Source: Acidobacteriota bacterium
GTDB lineage: Bacteria; Acidobacteriota; Terriglobia; Terriglobales; Acidobacteriaceae
DNA length: 64,000 nt
Assembly: GCA_018268855.1 (NCBI GenBank)
Contig: JAFDVR010000017.1
Span: forward strand, 248,001 to 312,000
Reading direction: 5' to 3'
Positions 1 to 10,600 of this stretch are shown piece after piece; the stretch's first letter is position 1; each line of letters opens with the position of its first letter. The notes below the pieces were generated by a model. It worked only from the letters and a program-made list of their open reading frames with translations, was not told the DNA's origin and did no database searches. A program made the position numbers and the translations under genes.

Positions 1-554
1 AAAGCCTTCTTTTCGCTCAATCCAAGATGCATAAAGAGGGCAAAGTCACCAAGACGATGAGGAATCTCATGCAGCACGATCGCCAGCGCAGTCAGCAATC
101 CGATACGAGGACCAAGCGTAAACGCGGCGGCGGCACTCACGCCATCCACAAAGCTGTGCAGCATCCCGCCGAACACAAGGTTCATCGGTCGCGAGGTGTG
201 ATGCCCGTGATGGTGATGCACTGTGCTGAGCGTTTCAGTCGCAGCCGTCTCCGCCGCATTGCCCGTCAGCGCAGAGAAGATGCGCTCTACGGCAAACAGA
301 AAGACGAATGTCCCGCAGAAGGCGAGCCACAGCCCAGTGTGATTGCCAAGCTCTTCAATCGCTTCAGGCAAAAGATGCAACAGGCCAGTGCCAAGCAACA
401 CGCCAACCGCAAGCGCAACCGCGTGTCCTAGATACCGCTTTAGTAATCCCGTACGCGCATGCAGCCACTGCACGCACACAACCGCAACAACCTGCACCGC
501 GCACATAGCGGCCAACGATTGCCAGAACATGGATGTGTTGCTAAGGGTGTGCAT
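1..554 (-). CDS. ZIP family divalent metal transporter (C-terminus beyond the window edge)
   Basis: Inner-membrane ZIP-family transporter, expected to move zinc or other divalent metals into the cytoplasm. I translated it from the minus strand; about 184 residues are visible and it runs off the left edge. The two ZIP signature helices are clear: HSFVDGV and HEIPHRLGDFA, whose His, Asp and Glu residues form the metal site in this family. A His-rich cytoplasmic loop (HHHHGHH) lies between helices 3 and 4, as is typical. I start at the ATG at 554; an in-frame ATG at 532 is an alternative. Neither has a clear Shine-Dalgarno, because a 17-bp hairpin ends 3 nt before the first ATG. Metal specificity cannot be read from the sequence. 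Confidence 0.88.
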   Translation of the reverse strand, partial: MHTLSNTSMFWQSLAAMCAVQVVAVVCVQWLHARTGLLKRYLGHAVALAVGVLLGTGLLHLLPEAIEELGNHTGLWLAFCGTFVFLFAVERIFSALTGNAAETAATETLSTVHHHHGHHTSRPMNLVFGGMLHSFVDGVSAAAAFTLGPRIGLLTALAIVLHEIPHRLGDFALFMHLGLSEKKA

Positions 555-557
555 GAG

Positions 558-594
558 AGATGAGCAGCCTCGATTATATCGAGGCTGCTCATCT
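558..594 (-). promoter_or_regulatory. Perfect 17-bp hairpin directly upstream of the ZIP transporter start
   Basis: Two perfectly complementary 17-nt arms (558-574 and 578-594) are separated by a 3-nt loop. On the minus strand the structure ends 3 nt before the ATG of the ZIP gene, so it occupies the place where the ribosome binding site should be. No U-run follows on the minus strand, so a simple intrinsic terminator for the upstream 62-aa gene is a poor fit. It could control translation of the transporter, act as a factor-dependent terminator, or be an operator. The function is inference; the palindrome is directly visible. Confidence 0.6.
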
Positions 595-623
595 AGTTCT
601 TGACTTCTATGAAGATGTAAAGA

Positions 624-812
624 CTATCGACGAGACAATTCGTCCACGCGTCCTTCGATGGTGCCGATCAGCCGATAGAAGGACTTCTGATCATGGTTGA
701 TCGTATCGACAGTCGTCTCAACCCGGCCCAGGCGGCCATTCGTCTGTATCCATGCGAGACAGATGAGAAGACTCGGGATTCCAATCGATAGAAGCAACTG
801 AATGTTGGTCAC
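624..812 (-). CDS. Small predicted membrane protein (62 aa), unknown function
   Basis: I start this gene at a GTG at 812, because a GGAGGT ribosome binding site sits 6 nt upstream at 819-824; reading further upstream to 854 would ignore that site. The product has one hydrophobic N-terminal helix (residues about 4-18, LLLSIGIPSLLICLAWI region), then a short charged segment (GRLGRVETTVDTINHDQKSFYRLIGTIEGRVDEL) with heptad-like spacing that could form a coiled coil. It resembles the short single-helix proteins often seen in bacterial and phage genomes, but I recognise no family. It sits alone between the GH35 gene and the ZIP gene on the same strand. Confidence 0.6.
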   Translation of the reverse strand: MTNIQLLLSIGIPSLLICLAWIQTNGRLGRVETTVDTINHDQKSFYRLIGTIEGRVDELSRR

Positions 813-882
813 GCTGGAACCTCCATATGTACTTATGATAGCAAATCGGCACAATACGATGGCCGGTTAGAGGCCAATCAGA

Positions 883-2748
883 TCAATCCTGCTTTCCCGC
901 GCCGAGATGTTTGACCAACACCGGAATACCGGCAACCTTGCGTCCAGGCTTCGCATAGAGATCGAACACGACCACGCTGTTCGCGCCCTTATGCAGCCAC
1001 TCGCCTGGGAGATAGAGCGACCCTTGTGGCCCGATGTTCCAGAAGCGTCCGAGGGGCTTGCCATTCACCCACACGAATCCTTTGCTGAGGCTGCGCGTGT
1101 CCAGATAGGTGTCTGCCGGTTTGTCCACCTTCAAGGTCGTGCGATAAAAACATGCGCCCTCGCACGACGAATCGGTGAAGTTCAACTTGCTCGTTGTCTC
1201 CATCGGAAGCGTGTAGATGTCCCATCCCGTCAGCGTGGCGCCGTTAAAATGCGCATCGCCGATGATGCCGATGCGTTCGTCCTGAAGGTTCGGGCCAAAG
1301 TTGATGCGTCCGGTGTTCTCCACCAGCACGTCGAGTTGCGCGCCTCCCGCCGGTACCTCTATGGCAAGCGACTTCTGATTGAGACGGCGTTCGATGGTCC
1401 CGGCAAGTTTGCCGTTCAGGTACACATCTGCGTATTCGTGAATGCCATCGAAGTTCAACTCGCCTTTGCCTTCGTTGATGTGCGTGCGGTAGAGGATGTA
1501 GCCGTAGTTCTGATCGAGGTCTTCCATCGTGAGCGGATGCTCGCTGTGGTGTGGTGCAGGCAACGTCTTCCAAAGCGAGACGGATTGCTTCAACTCCGCA
1601 GATGGAAATGAGACAGGTTTGGGAGATGCCGGAACGGGCGGAGGCACTTTGCCAGTCACGCGCTGGATGGCATCGCGGAACATGAAGTACTTCGGCGAAG
1701 GCTGACCGTCCTCCTGCAACACCGAGTCGTAGTCGTAGCTGGTCACATCCGGCTCGTAAGGAGCTTTCGCATTGCTGTTCGCGCCGTTCATCCAGCCAAA
1801 GCTGGTGCCGCCGACAAACATGTACACCGAAACGGAGTAGCCCTGCTTGAGCATCCACTCAAACTCGCTAGACTGCAGCTTGGCATCCGTGAAGTCCCAC
1901 TTGCTGCCCCAGTGATCGAACCATCCATCCCAGTACTCGCCTACAAAAACAGGGTCGTTCGGCCGCAGCTTCTTCAGCGTCTCAATCGCACGGCGTGGAG
2001 CGAAGTTAGGATCGTTCGGATCGGAGATTTTGCCGGGACCAAAGTTCACTGCGGTGAACAGGTCAGGCAGAGTGTCGTTCTTCAATTGGCGGTCGCCGTC
2101 CGTGGAGTAGAGCAGGGTATTGCTGAATCCCGCGTCGTACACCGCCTTGCGCATCGCGCGCATGTAGTCACGATCTTTGCCGTAGGAGCCGTATTCGTTC
2201 TCAACCTGCACGGCGATGATGGGACCGCCGTTGGATGCCTGCAAGGGGGCAAGCTCCTGTCCGAGCCGCTTGAGCCACTGCGAGGCAGGCCGCATGTACT
2301 TCGGATCCGTGGTGCGCAGCTTTACGGTGTGGTCTTTCTCCAGCCAGCCGGGAAAGCCGCCGAACTCCCACTCCGCGCAGACATATGGCCCAGGCCGCAG
2401 GATGACCCACAGACCCTGCCGCTGCGCCTCACGAATAAATGCGGCCACGTCGTTGTTGCCGGAGAAATCAAAGTGCCCGAGTGTCGGCTCATGGGCGTTC
2501 CAGAAGGCATACACGGTGACGGCATTCAGGCCCATCGCCTTGGCCATCTTTAGATCATGTGTCCACCGTGCGCGAGGAATGCGTGGATAGTGGATTTCAC
2601 CGGAGATGATCTGGATCGGCTTGCCATCCAGTTCGAACTGACCATTGGCGATAACAAACCGATGTCCTGTATTTGTTGTGGCAGCGGCACAGGAGAGGGA
2701 AATGGCAGCAGCAAAAACGGCGGACCAGACTCGGTGAGCGAACATCAT
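883..2748 (-). CDS. Secreted beta-galactosidase, glycoside hydrolase family 35
   Basis: Retaining exo-beta-galactosidase that removes terminal galactose from oligo- and polysaccharides. About 621 aa: signal peptide (residues 1-22), GH35 TIM barrel, then beta-sandwich domains. Family motifs include RPGPYVCAEWEFGGFP, the acid/base Glu185 in VENEYGSYG and the nucleophile Glu271 in FVGEYWDGWF. I chose the ATG at 2748 because GGAG lies 6 nt upstream (2755-2758); a start at 2802 would push the signal peptide inward. The signal peptide implies a periplasmic or extracellular enzyme. The gene is divergent from the S53 peptidase gene, and both may serve breakdown of plant or microbial polymers. Family assignment is firm; the natural substrate is not known. 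Confidence 0.93.
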   Translation of the reverse strand: MMFAHRVWSAVFAAAISLSCAAATTNTGHRFVIANGQFELDGKPIQIISGEIHYPRIPRARWTHDLKMAKAMGLNAVTVYAFWNAHEPTLGHFDFSGNNDVAAFIREAQRQGLWVILRPGPYVCAEWEFGGFPGWLEKDHTVKLRTTDPKYMRPASQWLKRLGQELAPLQASNGGPIIAVQVENEYGSYGKDRDYMRAMRKAVYDAGFSNTLLYSTDGDRQLKNDTLPDLFTAVNFGPGKISDPNDPNFAPRRAIETLKKLRPNDPVFVGEYWDGWFDHWGSKWDFTDAKLQSSEFEWMLKQGYSVSVYMFVGGTSFGWMNGANSNAKAPYEPDVTSYDYDSVLQEDGQPSPKYFMFRDAIQRVTGKVPPPVPASPKPVSFPSAELKQSVSLWKTLPAPHHSEHPLTMEDLDQNYGYILYRTHINEGKGELNFDGIHEYADVYLNGKLAGTIERRLNQKSLAIEVPAGGAQLDVLVENTGRINFGPNLQDERIGIIGDAHFNGATLTGWDIYTLPMETTSKLNFTDSSCEGACFYRTTLKVDKPADTYLDTRSLSKGFVWVNGKPLGRFWNIGPQGSLYLPGEWLHKGANSVVVFDLYAKPGRKVAGIPVLVKHLGAGKQD

Positions 2749-2979
2749 TATCATCTCCAAGCACGCCATGTCATGCCACAGCATGCGCTTATTTACATTC
2801 AAACTGTATCAATTTCCCCCGAATGTTCAGATTTTCAGCTTTTTTGCATTTTTGAGGCTAGATCGCTGTGGGCGAAGTCATACAGGAAGCGCTACTTTTG
2901 CGTTATCGCAGTGTTTTCCAATCAGCAGTATCTTCGTCTAAACAGGGCAGAAATAAGCCCCATTTGATAAAGGTTCTCC

Positions 2980-5814
2980 ATGACCCGTGCTGTCCGTTCC
3001 TCATCAATCAGGGCCCGTGCCGCTGCTGCAGTGGGATTATTTTTCTTTACCGCAATTTACGTCTATGCAGCGCAACCGGTTAATCGACTTTCGCGCAGCT
3101 TTTCTATTTCTGACCGTGCAGAACTTCCGCGGACGCGTGGCGCTCACATTGTTTCCGCCACTACTCTCGGACATCTTCCCAGCGACACGCCTATGTCTAC
3201 GATGTCCCTCATTTTGCAGCCCACTGCTACACAGGAGGCGGAGCTTACGCAACTGCTTGCCGATCAGCAGGATCCCAGCTCGCCGCTGTTCCATAAATGG
3301 CTCACACCCGAGGAGTTCGGTGCGCGTTTCGGTATCTCCGATAACGATTTGAATGTGCTGAAGGAATGGCTCACGTCACAAGGTTTTCAGGTGACTTCGG
3401 TCGCCCCAAGTCGCAACATCATCACGTTTTCTGGTAACAGCGCTGCTGTAGAGAACGCATTTGATGTCACGATGCAGCGGTACAGACGAGGCGCGAAACA
3501 GTTCTTTGAAAATGACACGGATGTGAAAGTTCCCGCAGCATTAGCGGGCATTATTCGGGGTGTTCGCGGTTTGAGTAGCTATCGCCTGGAACCGCATCTG
3601 CGTATCCTGCCGAAGGCTCCATCCGGTGAGGAACGGCAGGGTGGTGTGATGTCGCCGAATTACACAAGCACATCAGGAGGAGGGCATTATCTTGTTCCGT
3701 GGGATTTCCGCCAGATATATGGCATCAATTCAATGATTAATAGTGGATTCAATGGAGCAGGCGTCAAAATTGCCGTCATCGGCCAGTCCAATATTGATTT
3801 GAACCAAATCCAGTACTTCCAGGCTCTAACTGGGCAAACGCCAAAGGCACCTACGATGGTGCTCACGCCCAATACGGGAAGTCCCGCCACCTATGTAGGC
3901 GATGAAGGGGAATCCGAAGTCGATATCGAATATGCCAGCGGGTCGGCTCCGGGCGCGTCGATTTACTTTGTTTATTCAGGAAACAGCAATACTGCGAGCG
4001 TGACGGATGCGCTCGCATATGCCATCACGGCTAATATCGCCCCGGTAATTACGCTGAGCTACGGCGGATGTGAAGCAGACAATGCGCTGTACGGATCTCT
4101 CGCCCTGGAGGCGACGCTGCGCCAAGCAAACGCACAGGGGCAGACGGTGCTTGTTTCATCTGGAGATAGCAATGCAGCTGGCTGTGAGGCCACACGTTTA
4201 GGAGATGTAACCACAGCAACACAGGGCCGCACGGTTTCCTATCCTGCCTCATCGCCTTATGTGACAGCCGTTGGAGGAACAAGATTCAACGAAGGCAGCG
4301 TGACGTATTGGTCCTCATCGAATAACTCACAACTAGGTTCTGCTCTTGGTTATATTCCCGAAGTAGTGTGGAACGATACGACCTCCGGCGGCACGCTGTC
4401 GGGTACTGGTGGAGGAGCCAGTAAGCTATTCGGCAAACCGTCGTGGCAATTCGGCACGGGTGTCCCTGCCGATGGTGCCCGTGATGTTCCCGACGTGGCC
4501 TTCGCATCGAGCAATGCGCACGATGGATATCTTTTCTGCTCTGCGGAAGCGGCTGCGGAAAAATGCACTTCCACTTCGTTCAATTCTTATGTAATTGGTG
4601 GAACCTCGCTGGCTGCACCGAACTTTGCAGCAATGCTGGCAGTCATTCAACAGAAGAACGCATCGAGCGGATTCGGTGATCTGAACCCAGCGCTGTACTC
4701 GATTTTTCGCGGAACAAGTGGCAGTTCTGTATTCCACGATGTAACTAGCGGCAACAATATCGTCACTTGCCAGGTCGGTACGCCTGATTGCATCACGGGC
4801 ACCTTTGGCTATACGGCCGGTGTGGGGTATGACCAGACCACGGGTCTTGGTTCCATCGATGGAACTGCACTCGCGGCGGCGCTTGCGTCCCTGGGAACGA
4901 CCATCTCTCTTACGCCGACTATTGAGCTGACTACTTTACCCGTTCAAGCAGTTACGAACTCCCCTGTTGAGTTCAGGGCCCAGATTTCCGGAAAGACCAG
5001 CGTGCCGACCGGCAATGTAACCTTCACGATCGATGGTGGTGCAAGTTCGGCGCCGGTTTCTCTTGGTTCGCCATCCTATAACACTGCACTCGCCAGCTAT
5101 ACGCCAGCAGGGTTTCTCTCTGCGGGCAGTCACACCGTGGTAGCAACCTACTCCGGCGATGCTACGTATGCTCCGGCTACATCTACATTTACGTTTGTGG
5201 TGACGAACCCATTGACGGGAGCATTTTCCATCTCCGCATCTCCTTCTACATTGACTCTCACCAATGGCACATCAGGATCGGAGACCGTAACTGCCATAGC
5301 GAATAACGGATTTACCGACTACTTGAACTTTGAGTTGTATTTGCGGAATAACTACACGATTCCGGCTGGAGTGACAGTGTGCTACAACTCGGTGACGAAG
5401 CTGATCCCAGCGAATGGCTCCATCACCGTTTCAATTCCAATCTTCACGCAGGCTTCTTCCTGTACAGGCACAAATGTTCGAATGTTGTCTTCTGCTGTGC
5501 CTTCGAAGGATATGTTCCTGTTCCATAGGAAATCGGCTGGCTTCGCGGTATTGGCGCTGGTGCTGGTCGGCGGATTGGGCATACCGGGATCACGGAAGCT
5601 TCGTGGAGCCGTGATGGCCTTCATCTTGACGGCGGCCATGTTTACAGTAGTTGGTTGTGGAAGCGGGGGAACAGCCGGAACGGGTGGTTCGGGAGGTACT
5701 GGAGGCTCCGGAACTGGAGCGACGAAGGCCACAATTCCGTTGGCCGTCTATGCCTTCAGTTCACGTAATGGACAAACTACGGCAACTTCTAATTTCACGC
5801 TTGTGATCCAGTAG
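2980..5814 (+). CDS. Secreted sedolisin-type serine-carboxyl peptidase (S53) with Ig-like domain and glycine-rich C-terminus
   Basis: Acid-active endopeptidase, 944 aa. Order: N-terminal hydrophobic signal (residues about 10-30), pro-kumamolisin activation domain (about 45-190), S53 catalytic domain (about 240-640), an Ig-like repeat (about 650-750), another beta-rich segment, then a hydrophobic stretch and a second one ending in VVGCGSGG followed by a Gly/Thr/Ser-rich linker. The catalytic pair is Glu311/Asp315 and the nucleophile Ser543 (GGTSLAAP). The calcium-site motif GYDQTTGLGS closes the domain. The long propeptide suggests autocatalytic activation at low pH. The C-terminal layout, two hydrophobic segments and a Cys-Gly run inside the chain, is a common acidobacterial design of unclear anchoring role. 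Confidence 0.93.
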   Translation: MTRAVRSSSIRARAAAAVGLFFFTAIYVYAAQPVNRLSRSFSISDRAELPRTRGAHIVSATTLGHLPSDTPMSTMSLILQPTATQEAELTQLLADQQDPSSPLFHKWLTPEEFGARFGISDNDLNVLKEWLTSQGFQVTSVAPSRNIITFSGNSAAVENAFDVTMQRYRRGAKQFFENDTDVKVPAALAGIIRGVRGLSSYRLEPHLRILPKAPSGEERQGGVMSPNYTSTSGGGHYLVPWDFRQIYGINSMINSGFNGAGVKIAVIGQSNIDLNQIQYFQALTGQTPKAPTMVLTPNTGSPATYVGDEGESEVDIEYASGSAPGASIYFVYSGNSNTASVTDALAYAITANIAPVITLSYGGCEADNALYGSLALEATLRQANAQGQTVLVSSGDSNAAGCEATRLGDVTTATQGRTVSYPASSPYVTAVGGTRFNEGSVTYWSSSNNSQLGSALGYIPEVVWNDTTSGGTLSGTGGGASKLFGKPSWQFGTGVPADGARDVPDVAFASSNAHDGYLFCSAEAAAEKCTSTSFNSYVIGGTSLAAPNFAAMLAVIQQKNASSGFGDLNPALYSIFRGTSGSSVFHDVTSGNNIVTCQVGTPDCITGTFGYTAGVGYDQTTGLGSIDGTALAAALASLGTTISLTPTIELTTLPVQAVTNSPVEFRAQISGKTSVPTGNVTFTIDGGASSAPVSLGSPSYNTALASYTPAGFLSAGSHTVVATYSGDATYAPATSTFTFVVTNPLTGAFSISASPSTLTLTNGTSGSETVTAIANNGFTDYLNFELYLRNNYTIPAGVTVCYNSVTKLIPANGSITVSIPIFTQASSCTGTNVRMLSSAVPSKDMFLFHRKSAGFAVLALVLVGGLGIPGSRKLRGAVMAFILTAAMFTVVGCGSGGTAGTGGSGGTGGSGTGATKATIPLAVYAFSSRNGQTTATSNFTLVIQ

Positions 5815-5992
5815 GATGCGTCGTTTCAATTGCCAATGTGCTGTTCAGGTCTCGTGTTTGCGGCAGGTAGGAGTGGCACACATATTAGAAATAACAAAGG
5901 GCAAGTAGATAGTTATGCGTGGTCTTCGGGACTACTTCTCTGGAGAGATCACCTGGTACCTTGCATCACTGTGTCAGTGCTAACATAATCCC

Positions 5993-6349
5993 GTGGCAAC
6001 GCTTTCATCCACAGACAAGCGGAACATGGTGCGGCTCCTCTGGGGCACGTTTCTATGTGCCCTGTTGTTTGTATTTGCCATGGCAGCCAAGACGGCGCTG
6101 TACCAAACCCATCACAATCATGTGCAGAGCCTGACGGCTGCAAAGGTCTGGTCAGGAAAAGAGAGTATCCCCGCCTCAGCAGCGCAGGCACAGGTTCTTC
6201 CAGCGGCTTCTCTTGCAGCATGCGTCATTGTGCTTTTTGCTGCTCCGCAAAGACGCTTCCGGCAGATCTACCGGAAGACAGTCCGCGTCCTGTTGCGCAC
6301 CAGCTATTCGCCGCCTTTAGACGTACGACCACCTCCTCTTATCCAGTAA
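5993..6349 (+). CDS. Small hypothetical membrane protein (118 aa)
   Basis: The reading frame opens with GTG at 5993; an ATG at 6026 (MVRLLWG) is an alternative start. The product shows two hydrophobic helices (about residues 14-32 and 69-84) with a polar loop between them and a basic C-terminal tail ending in a Pro-rich segment. I recognise no family. It precedes the RND efflux operon by about 90 bases on the same strand and could be its first gene, but nothing in the sequence ties it to efflux. The ribosome binding site is weak, so confidence is limited. Confidence 0.5.
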   Translation: MATLSSTDKRNMVRLLWGTFLCALLFVFAMAAKTALYQTHHNHVQSLTAAKVWSGKESIPASAAQAQVLPAASLAACVIVLFAAPQRRFRQIYRKTVRVLLRTSYSPPLDVRPPPLIQ

Positions 6350-6436
6350 AGCTCTCCAGTGTGTTACGGCTTCTGCCTGTCTTGTTAGGTATCGTTCGCC
6401 GTGAACTTGCATTGTTCTTTCCTGATGAGGACACCT

Positions 6437-7690
6437 ATGTTCTATTCCCGTGTATCGAGGATGGTCTGCGCCTGCACCGTCACTTCGATTGCCGTTCTCC
6501 CCTTGTTGATGAGTGGATGCCATTCTTCTGTCCAGAAAAGAAAGCTCGTCGATCAGTCGCCTGTTGCTCCTGTGGCAGTGGTAAGTCGCGCTCCGCTGAC
6601 GAATACGCTGCATGTGGCAGGTGTATTTAGCGCAGCCCAAGTAGTGGAACTGCATGCAAAAGTGGCAGGCTACATCCGCAGCATCAATGTGGATATTGGT
6701 GACAAAGTGAAAGCAGGACAGGTTTTAGCGACCCTGGACACCCCAGAACTCGCAGCGCAAGTGTTAGGCGCTGATGCTGGTGTGGCACAGACACAAGAGC
6801 AGATTGCTCGCGCGCGTAGCGAGGTGATTCGCGCGGAGGCAAATCGCGATGCACTACATGCGGCAGCACAACGTCTGCAGCAGGCGTTTGATACAAAACC
6901 CGGCTTGATAGCACAGCAAGAGTTGGATGATGCCTTGGCACGTGATCGTGCGGCGAGCGCGCAGGTAGATGCGGCAAAAGCTGCATTATCTGCGACGCAG
7001 CAGCAGTTGGGCGTTTCGCGTGCAGACAAACAGAGATACTCCGCGGTTGCAGGGTACTCCCGCATTACTGCACCATTCAGCGGCGTAGTGACGTGGCGCT
7101 ACGCAGATACGGGTGCCTTGATTCAGGCTGGGACGTCGAATTCATCATCCACACCAGTGGTAAAGATTGCGCAGGTGAGCACGCTTCGTCTGCGGTTGCC
7201 GGTGCCTGAAGCACTTGCTTCTTTTGTACGCGTGGGTGACGCCGCCCAGATCCGTGTGCAATCGCTCGGTCTGACCTTTAGTGGAAAAATTAGTCGCAAA
7301 ACGTATGCGCTTGATCCGGCGACACGCACAGAACAGGTCGAAATCGATGTGCCCAATCCCGATAACAAACTCGCGCCGGGTATGTATGCAGACGTGACAC
7401 TGCCTGTTCAGCGTACAGGGGATTCGTTGGTGGTTCCGGTGCAGGCTGTAGATACAACAGGTGAGGAGCCGGTCGTGCTTGTGGTGAACTCTGCCAACAA
7501 GGTAGAGAAGCGGACTGTAACCGTGGGACTGACGACAGCAGACCACATCGAAATTGCTAGCAGCTTGAAGGACGGCGAGAAGGTGATTGTTGCGAACCTG
7601 GCGACGTTCCATCCGGGGGAAGAGGTGAAGCCTGTGCCCGCTGCGATGGGGGTGCCTTCGGCGAAAAACGATGAGGGAGGAGACGACTAA
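6437..7690 (+). CDS. RND efflux periplasmic adaptor (HlyD/AcrA family lipoprotein)
   Basis: Membrane-fusion protein that bridges the inner-membrane RND pump encoded next and the TolC-like channel encoded after it. About 417 aa. Start at ATG 6437 is supported by GAGG at 6427-6430, 6 nt upstream; it gives a lipoprotein signal with the lipobox LLMSGC. Then come a biotinyl-lipoyl half (VVELHAKVAGYIRSI), a long alpha-hairpin, the second lipoyl half (ITAPFSGVVTW), a beta-barrel and a membrane-proximal domain. The stop codon overlaps the pump start by one base, so translation is probably coupled. The substrate cannot be deduced. Confidence 0.92.
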   Translation: MFYSRVSRMVCACTVTSIAVLPLLMSGCHSSVQKRKLVDQSPVAPVAVVSRAPLTNTLHVAGVFSAAQVVELHAKVAGYIRSINVDIGDKVKAGQVLATLDTPELAAQVLGADAGVAQTQEQIARARSEVIRAEANRDALHAAAQRLQQAFDTKPGLIAQQELDDALARDRAASAQVDAAKAALSATQQQLGVSRADKQRYSAVAGYSRITAPFSGVVTWRYADTGALIQAGTSNSSSTPVVKIAQVSTLRLRLPVPEALASFVRVGDAAQIRVQSLGLTFSGKISRKTYALDPATRTEQVEIDVPNPDNKLAPGMYADVTLPVQRTGDSLVVPVQAVDTTGEEPVVLVVNSANKVEKRTVTVGLTTADHIEIASSLKDGEKVIVANLATFHPGEEVKPVPAAMGVPSAKNDEGGDD

Positions 7691-10600
7691 TGTCTGGCTT
7701 TTCCATCCGTTACCCGTTTTTCATCATCATGCTGTGCCTGGTGATCGCCGTTGTAGGCGCGACCACGGTAGCTCGCATGCCGGTCGATCTTTTTCCTGAG
7801 ATCAATATTCCTGTTGTGGTGGTTGCGACGTTCTACAACGGTATGCCGCCGGAGCAGATTGAAGCGCACATCACGAATCCATTTGAACGCTTTTTCACGC
7901 TGGGCAGTGGCATCGATCACATCGAATCGCGATCATTGCCGGGCGTGTCGCTCATTCGCGTGTACTTTCAGCCCGGAGTAGATTCCGATTCTGCTGTGAC
8001 CACGATCTCCAATCTGGCGATGGCGCAGTTGCGGCGTCTACCGCCAGGAACGCTGCCGCCCGTAGTGCTGAAGTTCGATGCTTCCAGCCTGCCTGTATGC
8101 CTGATCACGTTAAAGGGCCAGGGACTGAACGAGGCGACGTTGCACGACCTGGGCCGATACGAGGTGCGTGCGCAGGTGGCGAGTGTGCCGGGCGCATCCA
8201 TTCCTCCACCATTCGGTGGAAAGTATCGCCAAATTCAGGTGTATGTCGATCCGGTGAAGTTGCAGGCGCACCAGTTGAGCGCGATGGATGTTGTGCGTTC
8301 CATTAACGATGCCAACGCGATTCTTCCATCGGGTGATGTGCGCATTGGGCCGCGCGATTACAGCATCTTTATGAACGCGCAGTTTTCTGCGGCGGACGAG
8401 ATCAATCGGCTTCCGCTGCGGTCCGTGGGCAATGGACAGTTGTTGATATCCGACATTGGACATGCCACGGATGCGGCGGCCATCCAGACCAACATCGTGC
8501 GGGTGGACGGGCAGCACTCCGTCTATCTGCCAATTATGAAACAGGGCGGCGGCTCAAACACGATCTCAATCGTGAACGGAATCCGCAAGCGATTGAAACA
8601 TCTGCTGGATGTACCTGCGGCGTTGAAGACGGCCGTGGTCTTCGATCAATCGCAGTTTGTAAAAACTGCGATTACAAACCTTGGCAGCGAAGGCGGCATT
8701 GGTCTTGTGCTAACCGGGGTGATGATTCTCGTGTTTCTGGGAAGCATGCGTGCGACGTTGGGCGTGATGCTGTCGATTCCACTCTCGGCGCTGGCTGCAT
8801 TTCTTGTGCTGAACATGATGGGCGCCACGATCAATTCGATGGTGCTTGGCGGATTGGCTCTGGCCTTCTCGCGTTTGATCGACAACTCCGTCGTTGTGCT
8901 GGAGAACATCTTCCGCCATCTGGAGATGGGCAAGAGTCCGCAGGAAGCTGCCGAAGTTGGCGGGCAGGAAGTGGCGCTGCCGGTGCTCGCGGCCACGTTC
9001 ACTACTGCGATTGTGTTCTTTCCCGTGGTCTTCCTCTACGGCGTGAGCCGGTTTTTGTTCACAGCACTTGCGCTGTCCGTTGTGCTATCGCTCTTCGCTT
9101 CGTACTTTGTGGCGATGACGGTGGTGCCGCTCTTCTGTGCGCGGTTTATTCATAACGCACATAACGAAGCCGCGCACCATCATGGTGGCAGCGCGTTCCA
9201 GCGGTTTGTGCGGTGGTTCAATCGCAAATACGATCAAGGGCTTCTGCGCTATGACGGTGCTGTACGCAAAAGTTTGTTGCGTCCTGTGGCCACTGTATTA
9301 GGCACGCTGGGCGTATTTCTATTCAGCCTGGCCCTGTTTCCTCTTATGGGTATGTCGTTCTTTCCACGCACTGATCCCGGACAATTCATGGTGAATGTGA
9401 AGGCCCCGAGCGGAACGCGTATTGAACTGACCGACAAATATGTTGCGCGGGTGGAACAGGACATTCGTTCTGTAATTCCGGAGCACGATCTGGACATGAT
9501 TGTGTCGAACATCGGCACGGCGCCGGGATTTTCGTCGATCTATTCCAGCAACTCCGGTCAACACACTGCGTTTGTTCAGGTGAGCTTGAAAGAAGGGCAT
9601 ACGAAGAGCAGCTTCGATTACATGGCTGCTGTACGAAAAAAACTTCGCGATGATATTCCGGAGCTTTCAACGTACTTTCAGACCGGTGGGCTTGTGGATG
9701 CGGTCGTAAACCTCGGTTTGCCTGCGCCGATCGATATTCAGATTGGCGGCAAAGACATGGAAGCGGCCTCGGAAGTCGCTCGCGAACTCACAGCGAAGAT
9801 CCGCACGATCGACGGTGTGGGTGATGTGTTGACGCCGCAGGACATGGACTATCCCGGATTGAAGATCGACGTGAATCGCGAGATGGCCGGCAGACTTGGA
9901 CTGACATCGCGTGAAGTGGTGGACAACGTAATTACGTCTCTGAGTTCCAATGGCATGATCGCGCCGAGCTACTGGGACGATCCTAAGAATGGCAATAGCT
10001 ACCTACTGACGGTGCAGTATCCGGAATCTACGGTGAAGTCGCTGACCGATCTGCAGCAGATTTCGCTGCATGGAAAGAACAGCACGGCTACAACGACCCT
10101 TGGCGCTGTGACCGAGATAAAGTCCGTCAACACGCCGACTGAGGTCGATCACTATCAGCTACGGCGCGTGGTGGATATTTATGTGTCGCCTTCGGGAGAC
10201 GATCTTGGCGGGCTGGCCAAACGTGTGCAGAAGGCGATTGATGAGACGAAGGTTCCGGCAAATCTGAACGTCACGATGCGCGGATCGGTGGAAGGCATGC
10301 ACAAATCATTCGTGAGTTTTGGTGTCGGACTCATCCTTTCTGTGGTTCTCGTTTATCTCATCCTGATGGCGCAGTTTGCGAGCTTTGTCGATCCGCTGAT
10401 CATTTTGTTGGCGGTGCCGCCTGGAATTACGGGCGTCATTCTGCTTCTGCTGGCGACAGGAACAACACTGAACGTGATGTCGCTGATGGGCGTAGTGATG
10501 ATGACGGGCATCGTGGTGTCGAACTCGATTCTGATTGTGGAGTTCACACGCACGCTGCGCGAGGAGGGCATGCCGATTGCCGAAGCCGTTGCGATGGCTT

